Shown here in pieces: positions 10,369-20,185 of a stretch of DNA of 64,000 nt (position 1 is its first letter; the number at the start of each line of letters is the position of its first letter). The DNA is taken from contig OW204000.1 in assembly GCA_934047225.1 (NCBI GenBank), positions 17,936,001-18,000,000 on the forward strand, given 5' to 3'. The notes under the pieces were generated by a model. It saw only the letters and a program-made list of their open reading frames with translations. It was not told the origin of the DNA and did no database searches. A program made the translations under genes and the position numbers. This DNA is from Ypsolopha sequella (Eukaryota; Arthropoda; Insecta; Lepidoptera; Ypsolophidae).

Positions 10369-11236
10369 TCTGTATATATAAAATTCAAAGTCCTGACTGA
10401 CTGACTGACTGACTGACTGACTGACTGACTGATATATCAACGCACAGCCTAAACCGCTGGTCCTAGAGACTTGAAATTTTGCATATAGATACCTTATATA
10501 GTGTAGGCATCCACTAAGAAAGGATTTTTCAAAATTCACCCCCTAAAGGGGTGAAACGGGGGTCCAAAGTTTGTATCGGGAAACAAGATTAGTTAGACTA
10601 TTTTATTCGAGACTTCACAAGAGTACTCCTATCTATAAATGAGTAAACATGTTTCAGGTTTTTTCAGAATTCCACCCCTAAAAGGGGGAAATGGGGTGAC
10701 AAATTCTGAAAATCAACATGGGTATCGTTTGTATGGTTTATCGGGTCGCTGATTACGAAAACAACAACGATTTTAAAATCCAACGTAGTGGACGTAAAAA
10801 AGGCATTTCCTGAATTCAACCCCTAAAAAGGGGAAATGGGGTGACAAAGTCTGAAAACCAACATGGGTATCGTTTGTATGGTTTATCGGGTCGCTGATTA
10901 CGAAAACAACAACGATTTCTAAATCCAACGTAGTGGACGTGAAATACCATCATCCCCTGTTGGGGTGCGATGGGGTTGATATGTTGAAATGTGTAAATAT
11001 CAATATGGGTGTCGTTTTTATGGTTTTTTGGGACGTTAATTATGAAAATGGCATCGATTTTGAAATTTAATATAGTGGACATGAAAATTCTTGAAAGTAT
11101 GTGTGCCAGAGCAAATCGGCTGTAACAGACGAACAGACAGACAGCCACACAAGTGATCCTATTAGGATTCCATTTTTTCCTTTTGAGGTATCTATCTATC
11201 TATATATCCACAATCTATCTATCTATCTATCTGTCC

Positions 11237-11270
<34 letters not shown>

Positions 11271-12081
11271 ATCTTTCAATATCCCAGCAAAATATTTTTG
11301 GAATGGAAGGTTGAAAGGGTTGGACCACGGGGTACCAAAAAAAATTCTTTTTTTATGTGAAAACTTTGACGGCCTGTTTCTCCCAAACGGCTAGACTTAG
11401 ACCCATGTTGATGGGTGTCTAGGAAAAGGTTTCGACGAGATCTACCCGCCGAAAGTGTCAAAACTTTACAGGCCCGTATCTCCCAAACAGCTAATGCTAT
11501 AGACCCATGTTCATGGTACTCTAAGAAAAGGGCTCGGCAAGATCTAGATGACGTTAAAAAAAAAGTCGAAAAAAAAATTGCCAAACATTTGATCGGCCAT
11601 ATCTCCCGAACGGCTAATCGTAGGGAGTTCGGGTTTCAACTATTGTGATCGGTCAAGCTGGGGCTACATGACCAAAAAAAATTAAACAGTTTTGACAGTT
11701 TTTTGACAGGTCCAAAAAAAGTATTCCGATTTGCATAAAACTCAAGGGGCATTCGGGGTCGCCAATTACGCTGCTGTATTCAAATTTGAAATCTTTTGAC
11801 AACTGATAGGGATTTTGACACTCTTTCGGAAAAACTTTGATCGGTGAGTCCCCGTGTTTGGCATTCTGGTGAGGCCGAAAAACGAGCATGTGAGGACGGA
11901 GAACGCGCCCGCGAGGCCGAAGGCCGAGCAGGGCGCGTTCGTAGTCTGAGCATGCAAGTTTTTCGGCCGAGCACTACACCTTGACTCCCAGAGGGAGTGA
12001 GAGCACTTATAATGTTTGTTTCTGAAAAAATGTAATTTGTTTCCTGTAAGCCACGCGGGCGAAGCCGCGGGCAGAAGCTAG
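10369..12081 (+). mobile_element. Non-autonomous Helitron, unit 3
   Basis: Third copy, with 10 CTGA units at 10393-10432 and an A run one base shorter near 11575, which changes the reading frame of a meaningless ORF there. The 3' CTAG ends at 12081. Confidence 0.85.
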
Positions 12082-12179
12082 TTAACATATAAAACTGACT
12101 TTTTTCCCTTTCGCCCTAAATCCGCCCCTCTCGCACTGCGCGTTTTTTTGCTTGGAATGACAGGACAAGAATATTTAGA

Positions 12180-12606
12180 CTTTAAGAGGCTATGCGAATT
12201 TTATTTTTGTCACTGTCACTCCAAGCGAAAAATTGCGCAGTGCGAGAGGGGTGGATTCAGGGCAAAAGGGAAAAATGTTAGTTTTATATTTTTATTAAAA
12301 AAACTAAAATAACTAGCAAAATTTCAAATATCAAATCTCTAGATATTGTTGAAACACACCTAATAAAATATGTTTGAGTTCTGTATATGGTTCCTATTCG
12401 TCAAATGAGGAGAAAAAGTGTGTTTGAAGACCTCATTTCAACAAATATTTCTATCGAGGAAAATTTATCCAAACATGTTTTCCAATTTCAAAACCCTACA
12501 TTATATAATCAAAATGCATATACCAGAAATTTATCAAAATTTTCCGTGTATTTCATGAAATACACAGAAAAGAAACACCCCGTATTTTTTTCGCATATCG
12601 CCTTAA
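12180..12606 (-). mobile_element. RepA(-), the only complete copy of the tandem array
   Basis: Runs from CTTTAAGAGGCTATGCGAA to TTTTTCGCATATCGCCTTAA without a Helitron. At 12508-12520 it reads ATAATCAAAATGCATAT: the uninterrupted version of the site where Helitrons 2 and 3 begin. It carries a perfect 20-bp palindrome GTGTATTTCATGAAATACAC near 12547. TTAA at 12603-12606 marks its end. Confidence 0.75.
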
Positions 12607-12687
12607 GGGGTAAATGTAAACTTAAGAATAGTTAGTTATAGGCCTGTTCTTAATAGTGCATGTTAGTTTTATATGCTTAAAAATATA

Positions 12688-13077
12688 TTTTCAATGCAAG
12701 TGCTCGTAAAGGCCCACTTTTTATGCATCAAAACCGAACAGAAAGTCGATTATTTTGCCCTAGGGCTTTATTTTTTTTTTTTTTTTTATTTACAATGATT
12801 GGCTAACCTGCAGCCTTTCCTGTGTACCATAAATGCTATACTTTTTTTTCCACTGTTAACGGCTCTGGATACAGTCCTTTTGAGCCAATCATAATTTAAA
12901 GTTCACAAGATTATATTTGTTTTATTTCCTCACACTATGCATTGAAAAACGTAGTATGATACACGGGCGTAACAGCAATAACTTACTCGGTTACGTTTAA
13001 AACACTCGCTACGCTCGTGTTTTAAATCGTCCTCGTAATTTATTCCTTTTCGCCCTTGTAGCATAAACTACTATTAT
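12688..13077 (+). repeat. RepF copy 1 (about 390 bp)
   Basis: Starts TTTCAATGCAAGTGCTCGTA and ends CGCCCTTGTAGCATAAA. Near-identical copies occur at 41604-41993 (inverted) and 60453-60836. The last 130 bp form an inverted repeat centred on ACTCGCTACGCTCG (CGGGCGTAA.. against ..CGCCCTTGTAG). No target duplication identified; class unknown. Confidence 0.75.
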
Positions 13078-13413
13078 ACACCTGAAAACATGGAGATCTA
13101 GCAACAACAAATGTGCCCAAACCTATGTTTTAAAACAATAAATTTCATTTTTTTTCAACTTATTTGTAAAAAGCGTTTCTAGGGGATACTAACTAAAGTA
13201 ATAAACGATGTAGGTCATTGAAATACATATTACAATGGTACCTAATAATACCTATAGGTATTCATGTATCACTTACAATACATCACGACATGGCTGCCAG
13301 TAATGGAGGTTTTTAGGTCTTTCTACACGTAGTAATTACCTCCCTCAGTCATTTAACAAATCGACATCAAAGTTTTGAAGTTTACATAGGTAACAAAGTA
13401 AAAATAGACGGTA
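13078..13413. other. No gene recognised
   Basis: AT-rich spacer between RepF and a hairpin MITE; no repeat shared with the rest of the window and no supported exon. Confidence 0.4.
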
Positions 13414-13542
13414 TTACTACAAAACCGTGTTTAACTTTAGACAGTGTTTAAATCTGATGCTGTCACTCTTTTACAATATGAAAGAAAAAGTGACAACAAC
13501 AGATTTAAACACTGTCTAAAGTTAAACACCGTTTTGTAGTAA
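13414..13542. mobile_element. 129-bp hairpin MITE
   Basis: The left arm (TTACTACAAAACCGTGTTTA and on to AAATCTG) and the right arm (CAGATTTAAACACTGTCTAA through TTTTGTAGTAA) are inverted repeats of about 46 bp with one or two differences. The loop is about 37 bp, itself holding GTCACTCTTTT / AAAAAGTGAC. Borders TTA/TAA suggest a short target duplication. Only copy in the window. Confidence 0.75.
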
Positions 13543-13662
13543 CACTGGGAGTGTTTCTAAAGTTATTGTAAATAATGAACGGGTTCTGTTATAGGTATAA
13601 AAATATTTTTTTTATAAAATACCTTTTAAGGGCCTTTTTATTTAGTGTACACACACATAAAT

Positions 13663-13941
13663 ATAAATACTCAATTAAATGGTTTTATTCGACCCCTCAG
13701 TTTGGTCGTCATCAGGCGAATAGAAAAATATTGTATGACATAAGGTATTTGAAGTTAGAACATCTATTGATATAAAAATATTATTGTATTTATTATAAAA
13801 ATATATTCTTATATAAATAGATGTCAGCGGTTTTCTAACTTCAAATACCTATAAATGTCATGTAATATTTTCTATTCGTCTGATGACGACCCCACGAGGG
13901 GTCAAAATATAGCGCCTAAAACTATTTAATTGAGTATTTAT
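13663..13941. mobile_element. 279-bp MITE with about 110-bp inverted repeats
   Basis: Left arm ATAAATACTCAATTAAATGG.. and right arm ..CCTCGTGGGG-type sequence returning to TAATTGAGTATTTAT. Both arms carry GGTCGTCATCAG, GAATAGAAAA and GGTATTTGAAGTTAGAA. The centre is AT-rich. It truncates or abuts the small open frame at 13942-14106. Confidence 0.75.
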
Positions 13942-14106
13942 GTTTTGAATTTTTAAAGTAGAAATCGGATAATCCCACGGTAAATCCAGGTTTAATCTTT
14001 GTGAAAAGGTGAAATTTGACATTTTTGAATGTCGAATACGTCGCATCCTGTCGGCGTGGGACATCAAAACTCTGCATACACCTTGATCCTTAATCTTAGG
14101 CACCAT
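13942..14106 (-). CDS. Unidentified short coding-like segment
   Basis: On the minus strand an ATG at 14104-14106 opens MVPKIKDQGVCRVLMSHADR followed by MRRIRHSKMSNFTFSQRLNL and then DLPWDYPISTLKIQN, at which point the hairpin MITE begins and the frame becomes MITE sequence. The amino-acid composition looks like real protein more than most open frames here, but I recognise no domain. It could be an old gene fragment or part of a retroelement; there is no splice site I would defend. Confidence 0.25.
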
Positions 14107-14410
14107 TTCCAGCGTTTTAAATATACGCTTTCAGCCTAACCACAAAAACATGAAACAAAAATACTTTTTTCAACCTTTCCTCGTCAAATACGACATAAAA
14201 TGCAGAACTAATCACATAAGTACTTACGAAATACAGGTACGACTTCTTTACCACTTGCGTTATCCCTCTACTCAACCAGCAACTATAGGACTATTTTGTA
14301 ACTGTTTACAATGAGCTAGCTTAATGATCTTATCCCGGGTACTCTACTAGTTACTTTATCCGCATAAACTACTACTAACGCTAGTTGCTCAATGTGTTTG
14401 TCTGACAGCG

Positions 14411-15244
14411 CGACGCCGGCGCGTTTATGGAAACCCTTCCAGTATTCAGAACCCCAGTACATCTGAGCTGCGGGAGCCTTTAAGCAATGTAACGCTCAGT
14501 TTGATGGATTAAATGCTACCCTGCTTTTAGTTCTGTAATGCGGGAGGTATTACAAACGCAGTACTAGCGATATGGATATGAATTCCTACCGCTACTCAGT
14601 CTAAAATTTTGCTTATAGGTTTAACAGAATACGCTCGGTAAGGACTTCTATGTAAACGAGCGAAAATTAAAGAAATAGTAATAATTTGAATTGCATAATA
14701 AAGATAATGTAATAAAAACTTATGACAGTGTAATCATAAAAATTTTAACATTAGGCGAATCAACAAGTTATTTACAACAAAATTGTCGAGCGTTAGATTC
14801 TTGCTTGTTTTTAAATAATTAATGCATCTTTTTAGGTTTCCCGGTAGAGATGCGGTTTTAAAATAATTGTTTTCGTAACAAAGCGGTAACGGAACTAATT
14901 TAAATCAAAACAACATAGAGATGCGTATGATATCGCTCTCTCTCTCTCTCTTTGCACGTGCCGTTTGCGATCTGAGATCGGGGAGCATAGCGCAGAAATC
15001 CCTCCCGCGTATCAGATCAAGTACTTTTATGCTTTTTAGGGATCTGAGTAGAGGAAGCTTTTTATTTATCAAGTCTTGATTATTATACCGGAAACAATAC
15101 CCGAATCCAGATCGTTCGCGACTCTGAATACCGGAATGGTTTAAGGTAATTTTCTGTGAATTAATGCAGGTAAACCCTCCCGCAGCTCAGAATTACTGGG
15201 GTTCTGAATACTGGAAGGGTTTCCATATACGCGACGCCGGCGCC
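14411..15244. mobile_element. RepE copy 1, long inverted-repeat element
   Basis: Begins CGACGCCGGCGCGTTTATGG then AAACCCTTCCAGTATTCAG; the right end is the reverse complement (CTGAATACTGGAAGGGTTT, CCATATACGCGACGCCGGCG). Arms are about 70 bp. Inside are one 90-bp unit (about 14516-14605) that is triplicated in copy 2, and a CT microsatellite near 14936. The GACGCCGGCGC word occurs at both ends and at the join to copy 2. Confidence 0.7.
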
Positions 15245-15269
15245 ACGGCGTTTATGGAAACCCTTCCAG

Positions 15270-15479
15270 GGTTGCCAACTGGACAGGGTGCCTATCGTCA
15301 AAAACATACGACAAACTGAACTTTCAAATTTGCCTTTAGAGGGTATTTAACTATTGACGAACTGTGACGTCACTTCAAATGCGAACATATCCTTAGACAA
15401 TCGGAATTCGATAGTATATCTATGTTTTTGATGATAGGCACCGAGTCCAGTTGGCAACTAGATATACATAATAGGCCCG
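15270..15479. mobile_element. RepD MITE in RepE copy 2, left end truncated
   Basis: GGTTGCCAACTGGACAGGGT through GATATACATAATAGGCCCG. CAG occurs on both sides (15267-15269 and 15480-15482) and RepE reads continuously across it. Relative to intact copies about 18 bp are missing at the left end. The central part carries the sub-palindrome typical of RepD (ATATCTATGTTTTTGATGAT). Confidence 0.75.
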
Positions 15480-15555
15480 CAGTATTCAGAACCCCAGTAC
15501 ATCTGGGCTGCGGGAGCCTTTAAGCAATTGAACGCTCAGTTTGATGGATTAAATG

Positions 15556-15825
15556 CTACCCTGCTTTTAGTTCTGTAATGCAGGAGCCTTTACAAACGCA
15601 ATACTAGCGTTATGGATATAAATTCCTACCGTTATTCAGATTAGTCTATCCTGCTTTTAGTTCTGTAATGCGGGAGGCTTTACAAACGCAATACTAGCGT
15701 TGTGGATATAAATTCCTACCGTTATTCAGATTAGCCTATCCTGCTTTTAGTTCTGTAATGCGGGAGTCATTACAAACGCAGTACTAGCGTTATGGATATG
15801 AATTCCTACCGCTACTCAGTCTAAA
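15556..15825 (+). repeat. Three tandem copies of a 90-bp unit
   Basis: Units start at 15556, 15646 and 15736, each beginning CTACCCTGCTTTTAG or CTATCCTGCTTTTAG and containing TTCTGTAATGCGGGAG, TACAAACGCA and GATATAAATTCCTACCG. RepE copy 1 holds a single unit, so the expansion is specific to copy 2 or was lost in copy 1. Confidence 0.85.
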
Positions 15826-16460
15826 ATTTGGCTTATAGGTTTTAACAGAATACGCTCGGTAAGGACTTCTATGTAAACGAGCGAAGATTAAAGAAATAAT
15901 AATAATTTGAATTGCATAATAAAGATAATGTAATAAAAACTTATGACAGTGTAATCATAAAAATTTTAACATTAGGCGAATCAACAAGTTATAAACAACA
16001 AAATTGTCGAGCGATAGGTACATTCTTGCTTGTTTAATGCATCTTTTTAGGAGGTTTCCCTGTAGAGATTCCGTTTTAAAATAGTTAATTGTTTTCGTGA
16101 CAAAGCGGTAACGGAACTAATTTAAATCAAAACAAACAACATAGAGATGCGTATGATATCGCTCTCTTTCTCTCTCTCTCTGCACGAGCCGTTTGCGATC
16201 TGAGATCGGGGAGCATAGCGCAGAAATCCCTCCCGCATACCAGATCAAGTACTTTTATGCTTTCTAGGGATCTGAGTAGAGGAAGCTTTTTAGTTATCAA
16301 GTCTTGATTACTATACCGGAAACAATACCCGAATCCAGATCGTTCGCGACTCTGAATACCGGAATGGTTAAAGTAACTTTCTGTGAATTAATGCTAGTAT
16401 CATTACTAGCTCAGAATTACTGGGATTCTGAATACTGGAAGGGTTTCCATATACGCGGCG

Positions 16461-16802
16461 CCGCGGCCCGACGAGGCTTCGTTTCCTATTTTTACGGAAC
16501 TCTGAAAACCTTTTAATTAATCACGTTTTCAATGACCTTTAGGTATAAGGAACAGAGACTAGGCCATCTGAGGTATATTATATTAATTGTATCGGAAGCT
16601 ATGTCCTGATTGACTCCTGCTATACTGAGATAAAACTTTTGTCAGTTTGTGTGTTCTGAAAATAGAAGTAGGAAATTTATTTATTTTAAATTTTTAAATA
16701 CGAGAAAGTACCTACTTGTGAATTATTACAAAAGTACGCACATTATAATATCTACTTTTACTTGCGTTTGTTAAATGAGTGTTAGGATATGTTTTGCCAA
16801 AA
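16461..16802. other. No gene recognised
   Basis: AT-rich spacer between RepE and the next palindromic element; no exon, tRNA or shared repeat detected. Confidence 0.4.
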
Positions 16803-17086
16803 TAAATATACTCTTTTTTAAAAATATACACTATAACAGATTTTAAAGTTTTTTAAAAAAATATTTTTATTTTTTTTTTAAAAAACCTGTCATGTCATGT
16901 ACTTTTATTATATATATGTCAATGTCTATTTATTTTAATTAAGATACTCAACTGATGCCGGGTCCACGTCGGACCCGAAATATATCTTGAGATTTCCTTG
17001 TATTTGTGTATCTTATTTATCAGTATATTTATATTTTTTAAAAAAACTTTAAAAGCTGATATAGTGTATATTTTTAAAAAATTTAT
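16803..17086. repeat. Palindromic AT-rich element with internal GC hairpin
   Basis: Arms near 16806-16866 and 17030-17086 are inverted (AAAAATATACACTATAACAG against the reverse of CTGATATAGTGTATATTTTT). At its centre is TGATGCCGGGTCCACGTCGG followed by ACCCGAAATATAT, whose GGGTCC..GGACCC forms a short hairpin. The segment 16886-17020 is repeated at 17271-17353 plus 17587-17642. Confidence 0.6.
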
Positions 17087-17194
17087 TCGCACCTGCGAGA
17101 TTATATATCATATTAAGTAAGAAGACAATTTATAATAAGTTAATATTAAGATAGATTGTAAATAGGTAGTCTAGAAGACCTATTATGTATCTTT

Positions 17195-17262
17195 AGTTGC
17201 CAACTGGATGGGGTGCCTATCATCAAAAACATATATATATTATCGAAATCCGATTGAGGGGT
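17195..17262. repeat. RepD fragment
   Basis: TAGTTGCCAACTGGATGGGG, then TGCCTATCATCAAAAACATA: the left portion of RepD, ending around GATTGAGGGG. No right end follows before the next repeat. Confidence 0.6.
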
Positions 17263-17353
17263 AGGTCATAACCTGTCATGTCATGTACTTTTATTATATA
17301 TATGTCAATGTCTATTTATTTTAATTAAGATACTCAACTGATGCCGGGTCCAG

Positions 17354-17586
17354 CCCCCCTATTCTGTATCTTTGGTTGCCAACTGAACTAGGTGCCTATC
17401 ATCAAAAACATAGATAAAAACTGAAATTTCAAAATTGCTTTTAGTGGGTATTGAACTATTAACAATCTGTGTCGTCACTTCAAGTGCGAACATATCCTTA
17501 GGAAATCGGAATTCGATATAGTATATCTATGTTTTTGATGATAGACACCCAGTCCAGAAGGCAACTAGAGATACATAATAGGCCCG
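17354..17586. mobile_element. RepD MITE with CAG target duplication
   Basis: 233 bp from CCCCCCTATTCTGTATCTTT to GATACATAATAGGCCCG, flanked by CAG at 17351-17353 and 17587-17589. The empty version of the site is preserved nearby at 16960-16975 (GGGTCCACGTCGG), with one base difference, so the insertion is directly readable as filled versus empty. Inverted termini follow the pattern C-G/C-G/C-CCTATTMTGTATCT. Confidence 0.8.
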
Positions 17587-17845
17587 CAGGTCGGACCCGA
17601 AATATATCTTGAGATTTCCTTGTATTTGTTTATCTTATTTATAAATAAATATACTCAAGTCTGTCTCCTAGATGAGTAGGCAAAAGACCACAAATCTGCT
17701 ACGATCCTGAAACATATCTTTCGTTTCTTCCACATCTATCAATTGAGTTGTAGATGCTCTTCTAGTCTTCTGTTCTGCTGGTGCTTTTGATTTGCCTAAT
17801 CTTACTAATTGTACTAATTGTGCCTAATTGTACTTCGGTCTTACA

Positions 17846-18800
17846 TATATTTTTAGGATTCCGTAGTACCTAAAAGGTACAAAAGGAACCTTTATGGTGA
17901 CAACGGTTAGTCCATCCGTCCGTATGTCACAACCTCATAACTTTAGCACCGTTAAAGATAAAGACTTGAAATTCAGCAGCACAAAAATTGCATTAATTTG
18001 ACCACAAAACGTGGAGTAAAAAATTAAAAATTAGAAATTGTATAAAAGAGAAAAATAATTAAAATAAAAAATATTACCTATCCTAAAAATACAATATGGG
18101 TAGTAAATTGTAGATATTAAAGATCTGATTGTAAAAATATATACTTTTATTATATTTACTGGCACTGGTTTTGAGAAATCTTTGAAGAGCCACAAAAAAA
18201 TGTATATACGCCCCGCCGCCGTATATAACTCCGTGACTGGTGAAAAATATCGATTATAGATAATAACTGGCCAATTACAGGAAAACTTTAATTAAAAATG
18301 AAAAATATAAAAAAGTAAAATAAATAAATTGTGACTGATGCCGGGCCCGAATGGCCCGAAATATATGTCACAAAAAATTTATTTTACCCTATTTTATCTA
18401 ATTCTAATCATTTATAAAGACAAAAAGTCAATATATATAATATTTATTTAAAAATAAATAAAAAAATATTTTATAAAATACAATATGGCTATGAAAAAAG
18501 GTATCAAAAAGCTGATTGCAAAAATAAATAGTTTAAGTATATTTATTTGCATTTATTTCGAGAAATTCTCGAAAAACCACAAAAAATGTATGTTCGCCCC
18601 CCATCTCTAAATGGAGTTATCTCCAAAACTGATGGACAGATGAATATGAAAATAATCATGGTAAAAAGTGTTTACGTAAAGATTACAGAAAAAATATAGC
18701 GGTTGAAAAAATCACGAAAAAAAAATACAAAATTAAAATTCTCATCCACGATACGGAACCTTAGGTACGCGAGTCTGACTCGCACTAGACCGGTTTTTTA
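17846..18800 (+). repeat. Lepidopteran GGTTCCGTA-type dispersed repeat
   Basis: The left end TTTTTAGGATTCCGTAGTAC with the GTCCATCCGTCCGTATGTCAC stretch, and the right end GGTACGCGAGTCTGACTCGC then ACTAGACCGGTTTTTT, match the termini of a family common in moth and butterfly DNA. The interior is unusual: 18075-18290 and 18480-18660 are diverged direct repeats. Between them is TGATGCCGGGCCCGAATGGC, the same GC hairpin word as at 16954. Other pieces of the family lie at 4087, 22321, 23396/24011, 33044 and 46620. Confidence 0.65.
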
Positions 18801-18992
18801 TCATTTTTCTTTCATTCATCTTCTCTGCAACAAAAACTTATAATATATTAAAATATGTTCATTTATTGATGGCTTGATGATAATTGATGATGATACACTG
18901 ACACCAAGACCAAGGCGTCCTCGTCTTTATAAAGCTTTATTAATAATATTGACGTAAGTATCTTTATAAAGAGCAGTTAAACCCGCGTTATG

Positions 18993-19392
18993 TTAAGGCG
19001 ATATGTAAAAAAATAGAGGTGCTTCTTTTTTGTGTATTTTAATAAATTTCTAGTATATGCATTTTGACAATATAATCTGGGGTTTTGAAATTGGAAAACA
19101 TGTTTGGATAAATTTTCCTCATCAGAAATAATTGTTGAAATGAGGTCTTCAAACACACTTTTTCTCCTCGTTTGACGAATAGGAACCATATACAGAACTC
19201 AAACATATTTTATTAGGTGTGTTTCAACAATATCTAGAGATTTGATATTTGAAATTTTGCTAGCTATTTTAGTTTTTTTATAAAAATTATAAAACTAACA
19301 TATTTCGCTTTCGCCCTGAATCCACCCCTCTCGCACTGAGCGTGTTTTCGCTTGGAGTGACAGTGAAAAATAAAATTCGCATCGCCTCTTAA
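18993..19392 (+). mobile_element. RepA copy, complete and uninterrupted
   Basis: 400 bp from TTAAGGCGATATGTAAAAAA to CGCATCGCCTCTTAA. It contains all RepA landmarks: ACATGTTTGGATAAATTTTC, CTCCTCGTTTGACGAATAGG, GATTTGATATTTGAAATTTT and CACCCCTCTCGCACTGAGCG. TTAA borders resemble those of RepB and MITE-G, suggesting one mobilising transposase with TTAA targets. Confidence 0.75.
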
Positions 19393-19726
19393 GCTATTTT
19401 TTACATAGACATACTCGCAGTAAATAAAATTATCTCGTCAAACAACGAAACACACTTTTGTAAATGGAGTGCGGTAGGATCGTTGACCGGCCCTCAGGCT
19501 AGTCTGACCAACTGACTGACAGCATGGCCTTATTTCTTTTAATGCCAAGCTGCTTTAATTTAAATGTAGATATCGTCTGGCTCGCTGGCCTACTTCAAGT
19601 TATATTTGTGGAGGAGATATAAGTTTGGTCCGGATGAACATGGAAAAGCTTCTAGATCCCTGGAATTAAACCCAAAAGACGCGTTGTCGCCAAGGCTTGC
19701 TTGTTTAGAGTTGGATAGACAAAATA
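19393..19726. other. Unassigned stretch with a short coding-like frame
   Basis: From about 19606 one frame reads MWRRYKFGPDEHGKASRSLE and LNPKDALSPRLACLELDRQN before a MITE begins at 19727. No domain is recognised and no splice site is convincing. It may be a remnant of an older transposon open frame cut by the MITE. Confidence 0.25.
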
Positions 19727-20185
19727 TACAGGATGCTCTGAAATTCGACCTATTCCTTGAAAAGAGTTACACTAGAGATCATTTCGAACAGATTAAGCCC
19801 CATCAACTAGGGGTCGAAAATAAATGGTCTCCCAGTTACGAAGGTTTTTAAGATATTTTTTAAACTTTCAGACTGGTAACAAAAAACAAATTATTCAAAA
19901 ATAATGATGCCTCTCTCGGCACTTATTTGTTATTTTTCTGATTAATAATAAATAAGTGAACATTTATAAAAAAATACATGCCCAGAATTCCCATAATCTC
20001 AGAAGTAAAAGGTCTTAAGTGGAAAGAAAACCATTTTTATTTTGTAATTTTTTAAATAATAATGACGCGTTTTACTTGAAAAAAATTCATCAATTTCGGC
20101 CCCTAGTTGATAGGCATTATTTCTTGGAAATGATCTCTAGTATAACCCCTTTCAAGGAATAGGTCGAATTTCAGAGCAACCTGTA
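19727..20185. mobile_element. MITE-psi copy 1 (TA-flanked, 459 bp)
   Basis: Left arm CAGGATGCTCTGAAATTCGA then CCTATTCCTTGAAAAG; right arm, reversed, CAGGTTGCTCTGAAATTCGA then CCTATTCCTTGAAAGG, about 90 bp each, both running to a TCAACTAGGGG word. TA borders. A second, inverted and larger copy is at 50890-51725. Confidence 0.8.

Larger units (their letters stand above)
6063..12514 (+). repeat. Three head-to-tail units of about 2.15 kb (Helitron plus RepA palindrome)
   Basis: Units start at 6063, 8214 and 10369 and are 2151, 2155 and 2146 bp. Each contains a 1.7-kb Helitron, then a partial RepA(+), then an inverted RepA(-) ending ..TATATAATCAAAA. The units are nearly identical; visible differences are microsatellite lengths (CTGA x10, x12, x10; ATCT tract shorter in units 2 and 3), one A-run length, and one base in the RepA palindrome of unit 3 (ATCGCG to ATTGCG). 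The last RepA(-) continues uninterrupted to 12606. All unit junctions coincide with the Helitron 5' TC terminus. Confidence 0.9.
15245..16460. mobile_element. RepE copy 2, adjacent to copy 1 and split by RepD
   Basis: Starts ACGGCGTTTATGGAAACCC directly after copy 1 and ends with CTGGAAGGGTTTCCATATAC. It follows copy 1 closely (same polypyrimidine tract, same CGTTTGCGATCTGAGATCGG block) but has three 90-bp internal units and a RepD MITE at 15270-15479. The open frame at 16304-16516 is an artefact. Confidence 0.7.
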
